A DNA stretch of 64,000 nt from Sphingomonas yunnanensis (GCF_019898765.1 NZ_JAIOKB010000009.1:1-64000); one strand, 5' to 3'. Shown: positions 8,918-17,500, counted from the first letter of the stretch. A program made the numbers and translations. Notes: a model not told the origin generated them from the sequence alone.

Positions 8918-9432
8918 CCGAGCATACCTTCGATCGTCAGGGCCGCTGGATCGCCGACGACGTGGTCACCCGCAGCTGCCAGCAGCTCGCTGAGACCGGC
9001 ACGATGATCGTCGCGCGCGGTGCCGTGCCAAAGCACGATGTCGGCCGGGAAAACCGCCTCCTGAGCGAGCGCCTGCGCCATGTCGACCTGATCGAAGACT
9101 AGGCCGATCGCACCGTCACGCATCATGCCCGCGGCCGAGCGCGCACGCGCGATCATCGCCGGCGAGCCGTCGATGCCGCGCGCCTCGATGGCCGTGAAGC
9201 CAAGCGCCCGTGCCTCTCGCGCCGCCTCGATCAGCAGCGCACCATTGCCGCAGTCGGCGTCGACGATCCGAACGGAGCAACGGTGCCGCTGCCGCAGGTC
9301 CGCCAGCGCCGCGACGAGCGGCAGCCAGCGCGGATCAGAGTGCACCGTGCGCGAGCCCGGCACCGCGAAGTCGCGCGCTGCGCGGGGAGCGTTGGCCGTT
9401 GACAGGCTGGCCTTCTTCGTTGTCGCTGTCAT
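8914..9432 (-). CDS. SAM-dependent methyltransferase-like protein
   Basis: A 172-residue product with a class I methyltransferase core. Motif I reads RIVDADCGNGALL (about residues 55-67) and is followed by an EARGIDGSP strand with an acidic residue for the ribose of S-adenosylmethionine. A later IVLWHGTA strand fits motif IV position but lacks the usual (D/N)PP(Y/F), so the substrate, and even activity, are uncertain. AAGGAGG lies 6-12 nt upstream of the ATG at 9432, an excellent ribosome-binding site. It heads the operon with the membrane protein and lysA. Related small methyltransferase-like proteins occur in sphingomonads. Confidence 0.7.
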   Translation of the reverse strand: MTATTKKASLSTANAPRAARDFAVPGSRTVHSDPRWLPLVAALADLRQRHRCSVRIVDADCGNGALLIEAAREARALGFTAIEARGIDGSPAMIARARSAAGMMRDGAIGLVFDQVDMAQALAQEAVFPADIVLWHGTARDDHRAGLSELLAAAGDHVVGDPAALTIEGMLG

Positions 9433-9443
9433 GATAACCTCCT

Positions 9444-9707
9444 TCAGGCCGCGCGCACGAGCGCGCGCTCGCCGGCGGGGACCGGACCAAACGGGACGAG
9501 GGGCTTGAGCGGCGTGACCGCCATCTCGAGGCTGGCGTGATAGATCTCGCGCTCCGCGTAGGCGAAGCTCAGTGCGGCGCCGCGCGACGTGAAGCGTCCC
9601 TCGAGCTTGCGTGCGCCGTCCTGGACAAGCCAGTGACCCGCATGATCCTGACCGACGTAGATGACGGGGCCGCGTTCGTCAGGATCTGGGACGGGTTCAG
9701 ACGACAT
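9444..9707 (-). CDS. Small VGxDxxGxWxVxE-type protein (DUF2188-like)
   Basis: An 87-residue soluble protein. Its core VIYVGQDHAGHWLVQDGA is followed by a GRFTSRGAALSFAYAE helix. This alternating strand-turn-strand-helix pattern recalls DUF2188-like folds. The C-terminal part of the product at 11221-11757 has the same pattern (VVGRDADGSWTVRES...GRFASAEAARRFA), so the two are paralogous modules. The ATG at 9707 is chosen because upstream codons run into a hairpin and tRNA-like sequence. No strong ribosome-binding site is seen. It lies 11 bp before the methyltransferase gene. Function is unknown. Confidence 0.6.
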   Translation of the reverse strand: MSSEPVPDPDERGPVIYVGQDHAGHWLVQDGARKLEGRFTSRGAALSFAYAEREIYHASLEMAVTPLKPLVPFGPVPAGERALVRAA

Positions 9708-9717
9708 GATCGCTGCT

Positions 9718-9740
9718 GATGCCTTCGATGAACGGGCATC
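9718..9740 (-). promoter_or_regulatory. Stem-loop just upstream of the 9707 start
   Basis: GATGCC (9718-9723) and GGCATC (9735-9740) form a perfect 6-bp stem with an 11-nt loop, 10 nt before the ATG at 9707. It may affect translation of a gene that lacks a clear ribosome-binding site, or may be a relic of the tRNA-like sequence beside it. Confidence 0.3.
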
Positions 9741-9853
9741 GCGTGCCCGCCCGGCTGAGCTACGAGCCCTCTCATAGCCTTTCGAGATCGATACCCGGGA
9801 TCGGCATAGTGGCGGCATAGTGCGTCAACGGCTCGTCGCATTTAGCCGCTGGT

Positions 9854-10822
9854 TCACAGCCAGCGAGCGCGTCTGAACCGCCAGTACAGTGCCGAGCAGA
9901 CTGAGAGGATGACCGCCAGCGTGGCGGGATAGCCGTAGCGGCTGTGCAGCTCGGGCATATGCTCGAAGTTCATGCCGTAGATGCCCGCAATCGCCGTCGG
10001 CACCGCCAGGATCGCCGCCCAGGCGGCGAGCTGGCGCGCGATCGCGCCGGTGCGCTGCTGCTCGATCAGATTGCTGAACTCGAACACCGAGGTGAGCAGC
10101 TCGCGCAGCGCACTCGTCATCGCCTCGACGCGGCGGACGTGATCGAGGACATCGCGAAAATAGTGCCGCGCCTCGGCATCGACGCACGGCAGCTCGTTCT
10201 TGGCCAGCTTGCGCGCCACCTCTTCCATCGGCACCAGGATCCGGTCGAAGCGCATGAGGTCACGGCGCAGCGCGAAAATGCGCGCGATCTCGGCCCGATC
10301 AAGGAAGGTGTCGAGCATGCGCTGCTCCATCGCCGCCACCTCCTCCTCCAGCGCAGTCACCAGCGGCAGATAGCCGTCGACGATGAAATCAAGCACCGCA
10401 TGGAGGACGTAATCGCCGCCCTTACCGAGCAGGTCGGGCGCGGCCTCGAGGTGCCCACGCAGCGGCCTGTGCGAGCGGGTCGAGCCCCGGCGCACGGTGA
10501 TGATGTGACTGTGGCCAAGGAAGGCGGCAGTCTGGCCGTAGACGATGCGGCCGTCGCACAGATAGGCGGTGCGGCCTAACTTGAACAGCTGGTCGCCCTA
10601 GACGTCAGCCTTGGGCAGCTGACCGTCCTTGAGCGAGTCCTCGACTGCGAGCGGATGCAGGCCGTAGAGCCGCTGCAACGTCTCGATCTCTTCGGAACAC
10701 GGGTCGCTGAGTCCGATCCAGACGAACTCGGAACGGTCGCTCGGACAGCTGACCTGTTCCTCGATCGCGATCTCGCGAACACGCCGGCCGTGGCGGTAGA
10801 GATACGCGGCGATGACCGGCAC
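9854..10822 (-). pseudogene. corA: CorA-family magnesium transporter interrupted by one amber codon
   Basis: Read through, the frame gives about 322 residues of a complete CorA protein. The N-terminal domain begins MPVIAAYLYRHGRRVREI from a GTG at 10822. A long helical region follows (LVTALEEEVAAMEQRML), and the C-terminus has two membrane helices with the YGMNFEHMPEL signature (GMN motif). Codon 10600-10598 is TAG where relatives usually have a tyrosine codon between KADV and GDQLF. Both halves stay in the same frame. A single base change therefore separates this from an intact gene. It sits 14 bp after a small membrane-protein gene, probably cotranscribed. It is either a recent pseudogene or, less likely, dependent on amber suppression. 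Confidence 0.85.
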
Positions 10823-10835
10823 GAGCTAGAGCGCT

Positions 10836-11228
10836 TCAGCGGTGCCGGTGAGCGAGGCTCGCGGACTGCCGCACCTTCGCCGATCGTGCACGAGCAACCG
10901 CGATGACGTGACGGGCCTGCATCAGCGAAGCGGAGCGACGCGTGTCGTACGCCCGACTGGCAGGGGAGATCGGGCTCGTGAACCGCTCCTGCAGCGAGGT
11001 CGCTCGTTCCGGGCGAGCTTGCGGCAAGGGCTCGAGCAACTTTCGCCCGTGCACCAGCAGCAGGATACCGCCGGTCGCCAGTAGGAAGCTGACCAGTCCC
11101 AGAGCGAACTCTGCGGGATGCGCCGGTCCCATGGCAACCGTCTCGTACACGGCACGGTGGAGCAGAGACGTGCCGGTCGCGGCGCCAAGCAGCAGGGCGC
11201 CGGAAAAGCGAGCAGAAATCTTAAACAC
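10836..11228 (-). CDS. Two-helix membrane protein, paralogue of the upstream gene
   Basis: A 130-residue protein starting at a GTG (11228) that overlaps the end of the upstream gene. Two hydrophobic helices (SGALLLGAATG and ALGLVSFLLATGGILLLVHG) are separated by a short loop and followed by a basic tail. The same layout, ending in a GxLLLxxGRxL helix, occurs at the N-terminus of the 11221-11757 product, so the two appear to be duplicates. It lies directly upstream of the broken corA. A longer reading frame starting at 11435 is rejected because it overlaps the upstream gene extensively. Function is unknown. Confidence 0.6.
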   Translation of the reverse strand: MFKISARFSGALLLGAATGTSLLHRAVYETVAMGPAHPAEFALGLVSFLLATGGILLLVHGRKLLEPLPQARPERATSLQERFTSPISPASRAYDTRRSASLMQARHVIAVARARSAKVRQSASLAHRHR

Positions 11229-11757
11229 CTGCCACCGCCTCTGCTTCGACGATGCGCAGGCTAAGCCGGCCATCGATTCTAGGCACCGCGCCTGCAGACG
11301 ATGCAATAGCGACCTGTGGCTGCCCAGCTCTCTCCGGCCGCGCGAAACGCCGCGCCGCTTCGGCCGAGGCGAAGCGACCGAGCAGCATCCCCGCGCTCTC
11401 GCGCACGGTCCAGCTGCCATCGGCATCACGTCCAACGACGAGAAGCGCGGGCTCCTTGATGTAGTCCACCGAGAGTTGCTCCATTGAAGAAGAGACGTTC
11501 ACACGCGAGTGGTGTCGCCACCGAGCGCTCACCTCCACCTCGTCGAACAGGCGCCGACCGAGCGTAAGCAGCAGGCCGCCTGCGCTCGCCGCCACGAAGC
11601 CGAGAGCGGCGAGGACGAAGGAGGTCAGGCCTGCCTTCATCGGGGGCACATGCATGGATGCCAGCCGAGCGGTGGCCATGTACGCGAGCGCACACAGCGA
11701 CAGACCGCCGGCGCGAAGCGCGAGGTCACCGGATCTCGATCGATGCCACCGAACCAT
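11221..11757 (-). CDS. Membrane protein with a C-terminal VGRDxxGxW module
   Basis: The 178 residues contain two membrane helices (about 13-35 and 43-66). A linker follows, then a soluble module (about 95-140) reading VVGRDADGSWTVRES and GRFASAEAARRFA. This combines, in one chain, the two kinds of small protein encoded separately at 10836-11228 and 9444-9707. An internal ATG at MEQLSVDY might allow separate production of the soluble part. The start at 11757 has GAGGA upstream. Next to corA it may relate to envelope or ion stress, but this is only context. Confidence 0.6.
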   Translation of the reverse strand: MVRWHRSRSGDLALRAGGLSLCALAYMATARLASMHVPPMKAGLTSFVLAALGFVAASAGGLLLTLGRRLFDEVEVSARWRHHSRVNVSSSMEQLSVDYIKEPALLVVGRDADGSWTVRESAGMLLGRFASAEAARRFARPERAGQPQVAIASSAGAVPRIDGRLSLRIVEAEAVAGV

Positions 11758-11931
11758 GCCACCATCCTCGTTGAGGTGGCGATCGAACTATCGCGCGCGG
11801 CGTAGCAGTTCGAGATCGAAAGTTGGGATCTCCATAGCGGCGACGTAGTGGTGCGCCGAACGCCACCGATTGAAAAGTCAGGAGGGAACGGTGGTGACCT
11901 CTACGTTGGACCTCCGTGATATCTCCATCGT

Positions 11932-12056
11932 GACCCATTTTCGGTCGCTCATGCCGCCCTGCCGGGCTCCCAAGTTCGGACGCCCATTCATCACCGCGAC
12001 CGACACGCGTACGCACCGTGAAGCCGCTGGTCCGGTCGGCTGTTGGCAGGGAAGCT
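11932..12056 (+). repeat. Dispersed intergenic repeat, copy a (diverged)
   Basis: It keeps the order of blocks seen in other copies: GACCCATTTTCGGTCGCTCA, then CTCCCAAGTTCGGACGCCCA followed by TTCAT, then a GGTCGGCTGTTGGCAGGGAA end. It lies upstream of the minus-strand gene at 11757. This is the leftmost copy recognised. Confidence 0.6.
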
Positions 12057-12162
12057 GCCCGGCGCATTCTGGAAAGGAAGACGGCTTAGTTGCCGTTCAG
12101 CTGTGGCCGAGGATCGCTCCGGCGTTGGTCAACGGCGGCAAGCGACTGCAACGAAGCGGTAA

Positions 12163-12621
12163 CTACCGATTATCCGGCGTTTGAGGCGGAGGAACAGGTG
12201 GCGGCGGGGGTGTGGCTTCGCGGCCAGATAGAGGATCGCAGCCTAGCGACGCGAAAGAGATCTGAACGATTGCGTACCCGCCGTTTCCAGTGCTACTCGA
12301 GGTAGAAAGGCGCAGATTTGCTAATATGTTACGGTAAGGTCTCATTGCGCCTGCTTTGCTTCTTGCCGTTTGTCGACAGGGCACCAGCTTCATCTCTTCA
12401 ACAAGGCAACGCGACTCAACGTTCGCGTGATTTGGATCGATAACAACCTTGCTCAAAGACTCCAGACTACGCTCTTGATCCCACGTCAGCCAATCTCCTC
12501 CCACTCTGTCCTCGGGCCAGCCGATGACGTGCGTTCTCCCGAGGACCACCTCGGGCACTCTGTCGTATATAGAGTGGCTCTGACCTAGTATCGCGAAGGC
12601 AATTAGCATCGAGCCAGGCAT
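12163..12621 (-). CDS. Hypothetical protein with a Pro-rich C-terminus
   Basis: A 152-residue product with a short hydrophobic start (MLIAFAILGQS) that could be a weak signal peptide. It has three Cys residues and a C-terminus of repeated prolines (TPPPPPVPPPQTPDNR). ACCGGAG lies just upstream of the first ATG. Base composition is lower in GC than the neighbouring lysA region, in keeping with an accessory gene. I do not recognise the family. The lack of strong codon bias leaves room for it being non-coding. Confidence 0.45.
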   Translation of the reverse strand: MPGSMLIAFAILGQSHSIYDRVPEVVLGRTHVIGWPEDRVGGDWLTWDQERSLESLSKVVIDPNHANVESRCLVEEMKLVPCRQTARSKAGAMRPYRNILANLRLSTSSSTGNGGYAIVQISFASLGCDPLSGREATPPPPPVPPPQTPDNR

Positions 12622-12757
12622 GCGTTTACTCCGGTTATTCGTGACGAGGTCACTGGGTAGGCAGCCCTATCTGGGTCACTTGACCAGTTATGGTCGTCGC
12701 CGTGATTGGTTTGGCCTTCGCCATCGAACGGCATTGGTGAAGGTCGGAAATTTAGCG

Positions 12758-13027
12758 CTAAGGGTCGTCCGAGCGACGACGATTGACTAGCCAGCGCACG
12801 CTCAATCCAATCGGCGCTGCAACCAAGACCGTAGGAAGGCCCACTCCAAGCCAGAAGCAGGGGTGGCATTCCACATCGGGCATGCAATCGCCCAAGCTGG
12901 CAACCAGCGTAGCGAACATGAAGACGGGAATGCCGAAGAGCGCGGCGAGAGCGCAACCCCATCTACCCCGCGAGTGCCTCCACCCCTGTAGCGGCTGTCG
13001 CCCATCGTGGCAGTCTACACGATCCAT
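12758..13027 (-). CDS. Small membrane protein with a paired-cysteine loop
   Basis: An 89-residue protein. Two hydrophobic helices (about residues 26-44 and 58-78) flank a loop with two Cys residues (GDCMPDVECHPC, a third Cys following). The C-terminus is basic and begins near WLVNRRR. Loops of this kind between two helices are found in several short sphingomonad membrane proteins. The start codon is uncertain, because the first 24 residues are polar and a later start is possible. Copy b of the dispersed repeat begins only 15 bp upstream of the assigned start. Function is unknown. Confidence 0.55.
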   Translation of the reverse strand: MDRVDCHDGRQPLQGWRHSRGRWGCALAALFGIPVFMFATLVASLGDCMPDVECHPCFWLGVGLPTVLVAAPIGLSVRWLVNRRRSDDP

Positions 13028-13041
13028 CGATGTCCGCTAAG

Positions 13042-13200
13042 TGGGCGAGTGCCGCCCCTGCCCTGTCGTGTCGAGGACCCACAATCGGTCACTCAGACGC
13101 CCCTCACGGCCTCCCAACTCCGGACGCTGGTTCATGTCGCCGGTTGAGCCTTCGGGGCGTTGCGAGCAGCTGTTGAGCTGGCCTGATATGGCAGGAAACC
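13042..13200 (+). repeat. Dispersed intergenic repeat, copy b (near full length)
   Basis: It contains all blocks in order: GCCGCCCCTGCCCTGTCGTG, TCGAGGACCCACAATCGGTC, ACTCAGACGCCCCTC, CCTCCCAACTCCGGACGCTG, GTTCATGTCGCCGGTTGAGC and GAGCTGGCCTGATATGGCAG. It lies just upstream of the minus-strand membrane gene. Confidence 0.85.
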
Positions 13201-13809
13201 GGTCCGACCGCTTTGGAGCGCCATGGAAGCGACCTTGCCGCTCGTTCAGTTCTGTGCGCGATGCAGCGTGTGCACTGAAGCGCGGAACTGTTAAATGGCT
13301 GCTTACGAGCGGTGCTTACGCCAACGGGAACGTCTCACTAACACCCTGATGTTCGTCTGCCACAAGCATCACTCCTCGGCCTAGCCCTTCAGGTCCCTGA
13401 TGCGGTGCTCGATACTCCGATTTGGGTCGAGCGGTGGGAAACGGCTCGCATTGCTTCCGACCGAAACCAAAGCCGGCGAGCCACTCCATGCGCTTGGCGA
13501 GTTGATCAAACCCGTACGGGCAGTCCCCGGTCCAGCTCTCGGTAGAACGGCCGGCGGCAAGGCCAGGTCGTGCGGGCTCATATTCGACGTTGGTCGCACC
13601 GAGTCGAACAGCCTCGAGTAACGTAAATCAGCAAGCGAGCCGAGGGGTCTCCCACATGCTCCTCAGGCGCGCTTTCGCCCCGCCAGCGGTCGGGCCAGGC
13701 GAGATGTGCCAACTTCAGACCGCCTCGGCGACGATTCCTCTTGAAGTGAATTGCTTTGTCTTCTCAGCTTGTTCGACCCCCGAAGGAGGGGGAAGGGGGA
13801 ACGACAAAG
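13201..13809. other. Gene-free stretch upstream of the RTX gene
   Basis: About 600 bp with no convincing gene. The last 25 bp are purine-rich (GAAGGAGGGGGAAGG at about 13783-13797) and supply the ribosome-binding site of the RTX gene. I could not identify its promoter. Confidence 0.4.
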
Positions 13810-16683
13810 ATGGCGATAACGCAACCGAGCGGCGCGATCCGGCGGCTCGAGTCTGGCCAAGTGACCGACGCGGTCCTGTCTCCGGACAGCAAGACGATCT
13901 ACGTGACGGCCGGAAAGGATGTCCTGGCCTATTCGCTGACGACGGGCGCGCAGACGGGGCGCTGGACGATCGGCAGCAATCTGGGGGCGCTGGACGTGAC
14001 CGCCGACGGCACTGCGCTGGTGGTGGTGGAACGCACGTCCGGCGCGGTCACCGGCGCTGGCACGAGCGCCTATACCGTCGATCAATCGGTCTACAAGCTC
14101 GACTTGGCGAGCGGCATCGCCACGACCTTTACCCGCGCCACGCCGGGTGGCTCGGCCTACCGTGACGTCGTCGCGCTGGCGGATGGCACGGTGCTGCTCT
14201 CGGAGGGCTATTACACCTATAGCGCGACGCTGACCGCACTCGATCCGCGCAACGGTACGTTCGCGAACGGCCCGGCGATCAGCTACGGCGAGACGCTCTC
14301 GACCAATGCTCGCCACGATCGCGTGCTCGTCAGCACGACGTCCGGCTACGGCTTCTATTCGCTGTACAACGCCACCTCCGGTGCGGTCGTGTCCGCGAGC
14401 AGCGACAGCTATCCGGGCATAGCGCAGGCGATCTCCGCGGACGGATCGAAGGTCGCCACGAGCAGCCTGCTGCGGCTGTTCGACTCCAGTCTCCACCAGA
14501 CCGCCAACCTGCAGTCACGCTATCTCGCTCTCTCGGGCGCGACGGGCGTCGCCTTCAGCCCCGACGGGGGGACCTTCTACGCGGCCGATCCCGAGAGCCG
14601 TGCCGTGTTCGCCTTCGACAGCAACAGCGGTGACGTGAAGGGTGTCTACCCGATCGGCGCGACGGTGAAGGATATCTACAACGAGCGACTCGGTGGCACC
14701 CTCCTGGCCAGCGCCGATGGCCATTACCTGACCGTGCTCGGCAGCGGCTCGGTGCAGGTCATCGATCTCACCTCCGTGGTGTCGGTGGGCGGAACGACCG
14801 GGAGCGACACGATCGTCGGCGACGGCACGATGATGCGGCTGTTCGGTTTTGACGGCAACGACACGCTCTACAGCGGCGGGACGACCAACATCGCGCTCTT
14901 CGGCGGCGCCGGCGACGACACCTACTATCTCGATACCTATGCCTCGGTGAACGAATATGCGGGCGAGGGATTCGACACGGTCTATGCCAGCGTCGACGTC
15001 GGCGGCTATCTCGCCAATGTCGAGCGTATCGTCCTCACCGGCGGGACGGCCCGATACGCCAGCGGCGACGACTTCGCGCAGGAGATCATCGGCAACAACG
15101 CCGATAACGTGCTCGACGGGCGGGGCGGCAACGACGTGCTCGTCGGCAACGACGGCAACGACACGCTGATCGGCGGCGCCGGCGCGGATCGGATGAGCGG
15201 TGGCGCGGGCGACGACACCTATGACGTCGACGATGTCGACGATCGCGTGATCGAGACGGTCGGCCAGGGCACCGATCTCGTCTACGCCGCGGTCGACTAT
15301 GTTCTGCCCGACAATGTCGAGAACCTGACGCTCAGTTTCTACTCGAACCCTTATACCAATCGCTATGCCACCCTCGGACGAGGGAACGCGCTCGACAACG
15401 TGCTGATCGGCAACAGCCGGGACAATACGCTCTACGGCGAGGGCGGCGACGACACGCTGACCGGCGGCGACGGGGTCGATCTGCTCTACGGCGGCGACGG
15501 TCACGACACCTATCGCGACACCGCCGCGGGTCTGAGCGGCGACACGATCGGGAGCCGGATCGAACGCGGCGACCGGATCGTCATCAGCGACGCGTGGATC
15601 GAGTCCTTCAGCTTCTCCGTCGACGGCGACCGACTCACCTACAGCGGCGGCAGCGTGACGCTCGCCGGGGGCCGCGACGGCAAGCTGGTGGCGCACGCCG
15701 CCGCGGATGGTGGGGTCGAACTGTCGATCGCCGCCGCACCGGCGCGGCACGACTTCGACGGTGACGGCCGATCGGACATCCTCTGGCGCAACGCCGACGG
15801 TACGCTATCGAACTGGCTGGGTCGAGCGAACGGCGGCTTCGCTGCCAACGATTCCGCCGCTCTCACGCGCGTAGGGGGTGATTGGCAGGTCGCCGCTTCC
15901 ACCGACGTCAACGGCGACGGGCGGGTCGATCTCGTCTGGCGCAGCGACTCGGGTGGCTTCAGCACGTGGCTCGCCACCGCGTCCGGCGGCTTCGTCGCGA
16001 ACGACGCCGCTGCCCTGACGAACGTCGCGCGCAGTTGGCAGATCGCCGGGGCCGGCGACTTCAACGGCGACGGCCGCGGCGACGTCCTGTGGCGCAACGC
16101 CGACGGTACGCTCTCGAATTGGCTGGGTCGAGCGGACGGCGGCTTCACGCCAAACGACGGCGCGGCGCTGAGCCGGGTCGATCCGCAGTGGCGCGTCATC
16201 GGCGTCGGGGACTTCAACGGCGATGGTCGCAGCGACATCCTGTGGCGCCACGCTGACGGAAGCCTGTCCGATTGGCTCGGTCGACCCGATGGTGGCTTCA
16301 GCGCCAACGACGCCGCTGCCCGCACCCAGGTGAGCAATGACTGGGCCGTCGTCGGGATCGGTGACGTCAACGGCGACGGCCGCGATGACCTGATCTGGCG
16401 GAACGCCGACGGCAGCCTGTCGGACTGGCTGGGGCGAACCGACGGCGGCTTCAAGGGCAACGATGCGGCGGCCTTCGTCGGGCGCGTCTCGACCAGCTGG
16501 TCGATCGTCGACACCGGCGATTACAACGGCGACGGACGCGATGACATCCTGTGGCGCAACCAGGACGGCGCGCTGAGCGATTGGCTGGGTCAGGCGGACG
16601 GTAGCTTCATGGCGAACGACGGCAACGCCTTCTCGACCGTCCCGATCAGCTGGCAGGTCCAGGGCGCGCTCCACATGGCGTGA
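13810..16683 (+). CDS. Secreted beta-propeller, RTX and VCBS-repeat protein
   Basis: The 957 residues have three parts. Residues about 10-330 repeat a SPDSKTIYVTAGKDVLAYSL-type pattern of YVTN/WD-like blades. Residues about 330-560 hold RTX nonapeptides such as GGAGDDTYYLD, GGNDVLVGNDGNDTLIGGAG and GGDDTLTGGDG, which fold around calcium after export. Residues about 645-955 contain six repeats of D(F/V/Y)NGDGR-D-LWRNADGTLSNWLG type, about 50 residues apart, resembling FG-GAP/VCBS calcium-binding blades. There is no signal peptide, in keeping with type I secretion. No ABC exporter or HlyD-like adaptor is encoded nearby. The ATG at 13810 follows a strong purine-rich site. It is probably a surface or extracellular adhesin-like protein, with no enzymatic domain visible. 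Confidence 0.85.
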   Translation: MAITQPSGAIRRLESGQVTDAVLSPDSKTIYVTAGKDVLAYSLTTGAQTGRWTIGSNLGALDVTADGTALVVVERTSGAVTGAGTSAYTVDQSVYKLDLASGIATTFTRATPGGSAYRDVVALADGTVLLSEGYYTYSATLTALDPRNGTFANGPAISYGETLSTNARHDRVLVSTTSGYGFYSLYNATSGAVVSASSDSYPGIAQAISADGSKVATSSLLRLFDSSLHQTANLQSRYLALSGATGVAFSPDGGTFYAADPESRAVFAFDSNSGDVKGVYPIGATVKDIYNERLGGTLLASADGHYLTVLGSGSVQVIDLTSVVSVGGTTGSDTIVGDGTMMRLFGFDGNDTLYSGGTTNIALFGGAGDDTYYLDTYASVNEYAGEGFDTVYASVDVGGYLANVERIVLTGGTARYASGDDFAQEIIGNNADNVLDGRGGNDVLVGNDGNDTLIGGAGADRMSGGAGDDTYDVDDVDDRVIETVGQGTDLVYAAVDYVLPDNVENLTLSFYSNPYTNRYATLGRGNALDNVLIGNSRDNTLYGEGGDDTLTGGDGVDLLYGGDGHDTYRDTAAGLSGDTIGSRIERGDRIVISDAWIESFSFSVDGDRLTYSGGSVTLAGGRDGKLVAHAAADGGVELSIAAAPARHDFDGDGRSDILWRNADGTLSNWLGRANGGFAANDSAALTRVGGDWQVAASTDVNGDGRVDLVWRSDSGGFSTWLATASGGFVANDAAALTNVARSWQIAGAGDFNGDGRGDVLWRNADGTLSNWLGRADGGFTPNDGAALSRVDPQWRVIGVGDFNGDGRSDILWRHADGSLSDWLGRPDGGFSANDAAARTQVSNDWAVVGIGDVNGDGRDDLIWRNADGSLSDWLGRTDGGFKGNDAAAFVGRVSTSWSIVDTGDYNGDGRDDILWRNQDGALSDWLGQADGSFMANDGNAFSTVPISWQVQGALHMA

Positions 16684-16690
16684 CGACGCC

Positions 16691-16716
16691 GGCCGCGCCA
16701 CCTCGCTGGCGCGGCC
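16691..16716 (+). terminator. Strong hairpin after the RTX gene
   Basis: GGCCGCGCCA and TGGCGCGGCC form a perfect 10-bp stem with the 6-nt loop CCTCGC, starting 7 bp after the stop codon. There is no long T tract, so termination is likely but could also be an mRNA-stabilising end. Confidence 0.6.
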
Positions 16717-17066
16717 GCTTCGGCGGCGGCGGGCGGCTGTGTCTCAGGCGGGCATGCGCAGGAACGACATAGCCATGTAGTACGTAACCATGGTGCTCCC
16801 ATTGACACTGCCCACATTGAGCTGAGAAGTTCTCACTTAACAAAGAGGCCGATTAGAAGAGGCTTTTTGGTCTAGCTTACAGGCCTGAATGTGGGCGATC
16901 GCGCTCACAAGTCGAAGCTTGTCGCGGCGGCGTGCCATAAGACCGCGCCTGCTATAATCAGCAACGTCGTCGCGGTGATCGTGCCCCAGCGCGTGGCGTT
17001 GGCGAAACAGCTATTTCGCCATTTGCGTTTGTTGCGTGCGTCCACCACGGTCGCAGCCTGACAAGC
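16717..17066. other. Gene-free stretch, AT-richer than its surroundings
   Basis: About 350 bp with no supportable gene. It includes a locally AT-rich part around 16820-16900. Confidence 0.35.
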
Positions 17067-17273
17067 TTAATCAACGTCCGCAATCGGCGTGATCGACGCA
17101 AGGCTACGACGGTCATTTTTGGGCGCTTGCAGCCCCCCTGCCGTCTCGTGCCGAGGACCCATTACCTGCGGTATGCCGGCCGCGGCGCAGATCACTAGCC
17201 CAAAAATGAGCATCGACCACGGCCGAGTATCGTTGAAGTCATCAACGATCCACAGCCAAACCGTCCGCCACAC
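17067..17273 (-). CDS. Possible short membrane protein lying between two repeat copies
   Basis: From a GTG at 17273, 68 residues can be read, with a hydrophobic helix SMLIFGLVICAAAGI preceded by WRTVWLWIVDDFNDTRPW. That start resembles small single-helix membrane proteins of sphingomonads. The C-terminal third is translated from copy c of the dispersed repeat (VMGPRHETAGGLQ), and the frame continues upstream into copy d. The longer 147-residue reading frame starting at 17510 is thus mainly repeat sequence. It may be a real short gene whose 3' end was replaced by the repeat, or a chance frame. Confidence 0.35.
   Translation of the reverse strand: MWRTVWLWIVDDFNDTRPWSMLIFGLVICAAAGIPQVMGPRHETAGGLQAPKNDRRSLASITPIADVD
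17121..17165 (+). repeat. Dispersed intergenic repeat, copy c (5' block only)
   Basis: Only the first block is present: GGGCGCTTGCAGCCCCCCTG, CCGTCTCGTGCCGAGGACCC and ATTAC. It stops abruptly before the CTCAGGCG block, 170 bp left of copy d. Confidence 0.75.
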
Positions 17274-17337
17274 CTTTGTTCTCGCTCTCGTTCGATGAGG
17301 GTCGCCAGGGTGGACCGAAAAGTGATCGCCTGCAATT

Positions 17338-17500
17338 GGGCGCTTGCGGCCCCCTCCCCCTCTCGTACGGAGGACCCACAACCGGTCATCCAGATGCCCT
17401 TCCCCGCTTCCCAACTCCGGTCGCTCGTTCATCTCGCCGCTCGAGCCTTCCGAGCGCTCCACGTAGCGCTCCGGCTGGCCTAATTGGCAGGTAAAGCCGC
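17338..17500 (+). repeat. Dispersed intergenic repeat, copy d (near full length)
   Basis: The blocks are GGGCGCTTGCGGCCCC, ACGGAGGACCCACAACCGGT, CCCGCTTCCCAACTCCGGTC, GCTCGTTCATCTCGCCGCTC, GAGCCTTCCGAGCGCTCC and CCGGCTGGCCTAATTGGCAG. This is one of the best-preserved copies. Confidence 0.9.

Noticed and set aside
9749..9772. tRNA-like 5' half on the minus strand (GGGCTCGTAGCTCAGCCGGG)
   Set aside because: The D-arm side resembles a tRNA, but no anticodon arm, T-arm or matching acceptor 3' strand follows. At most it is a fragment.
11726..12067. Minus-strand frame of 113 codons
   Set aside because: Mostly translation of repeat copy a.
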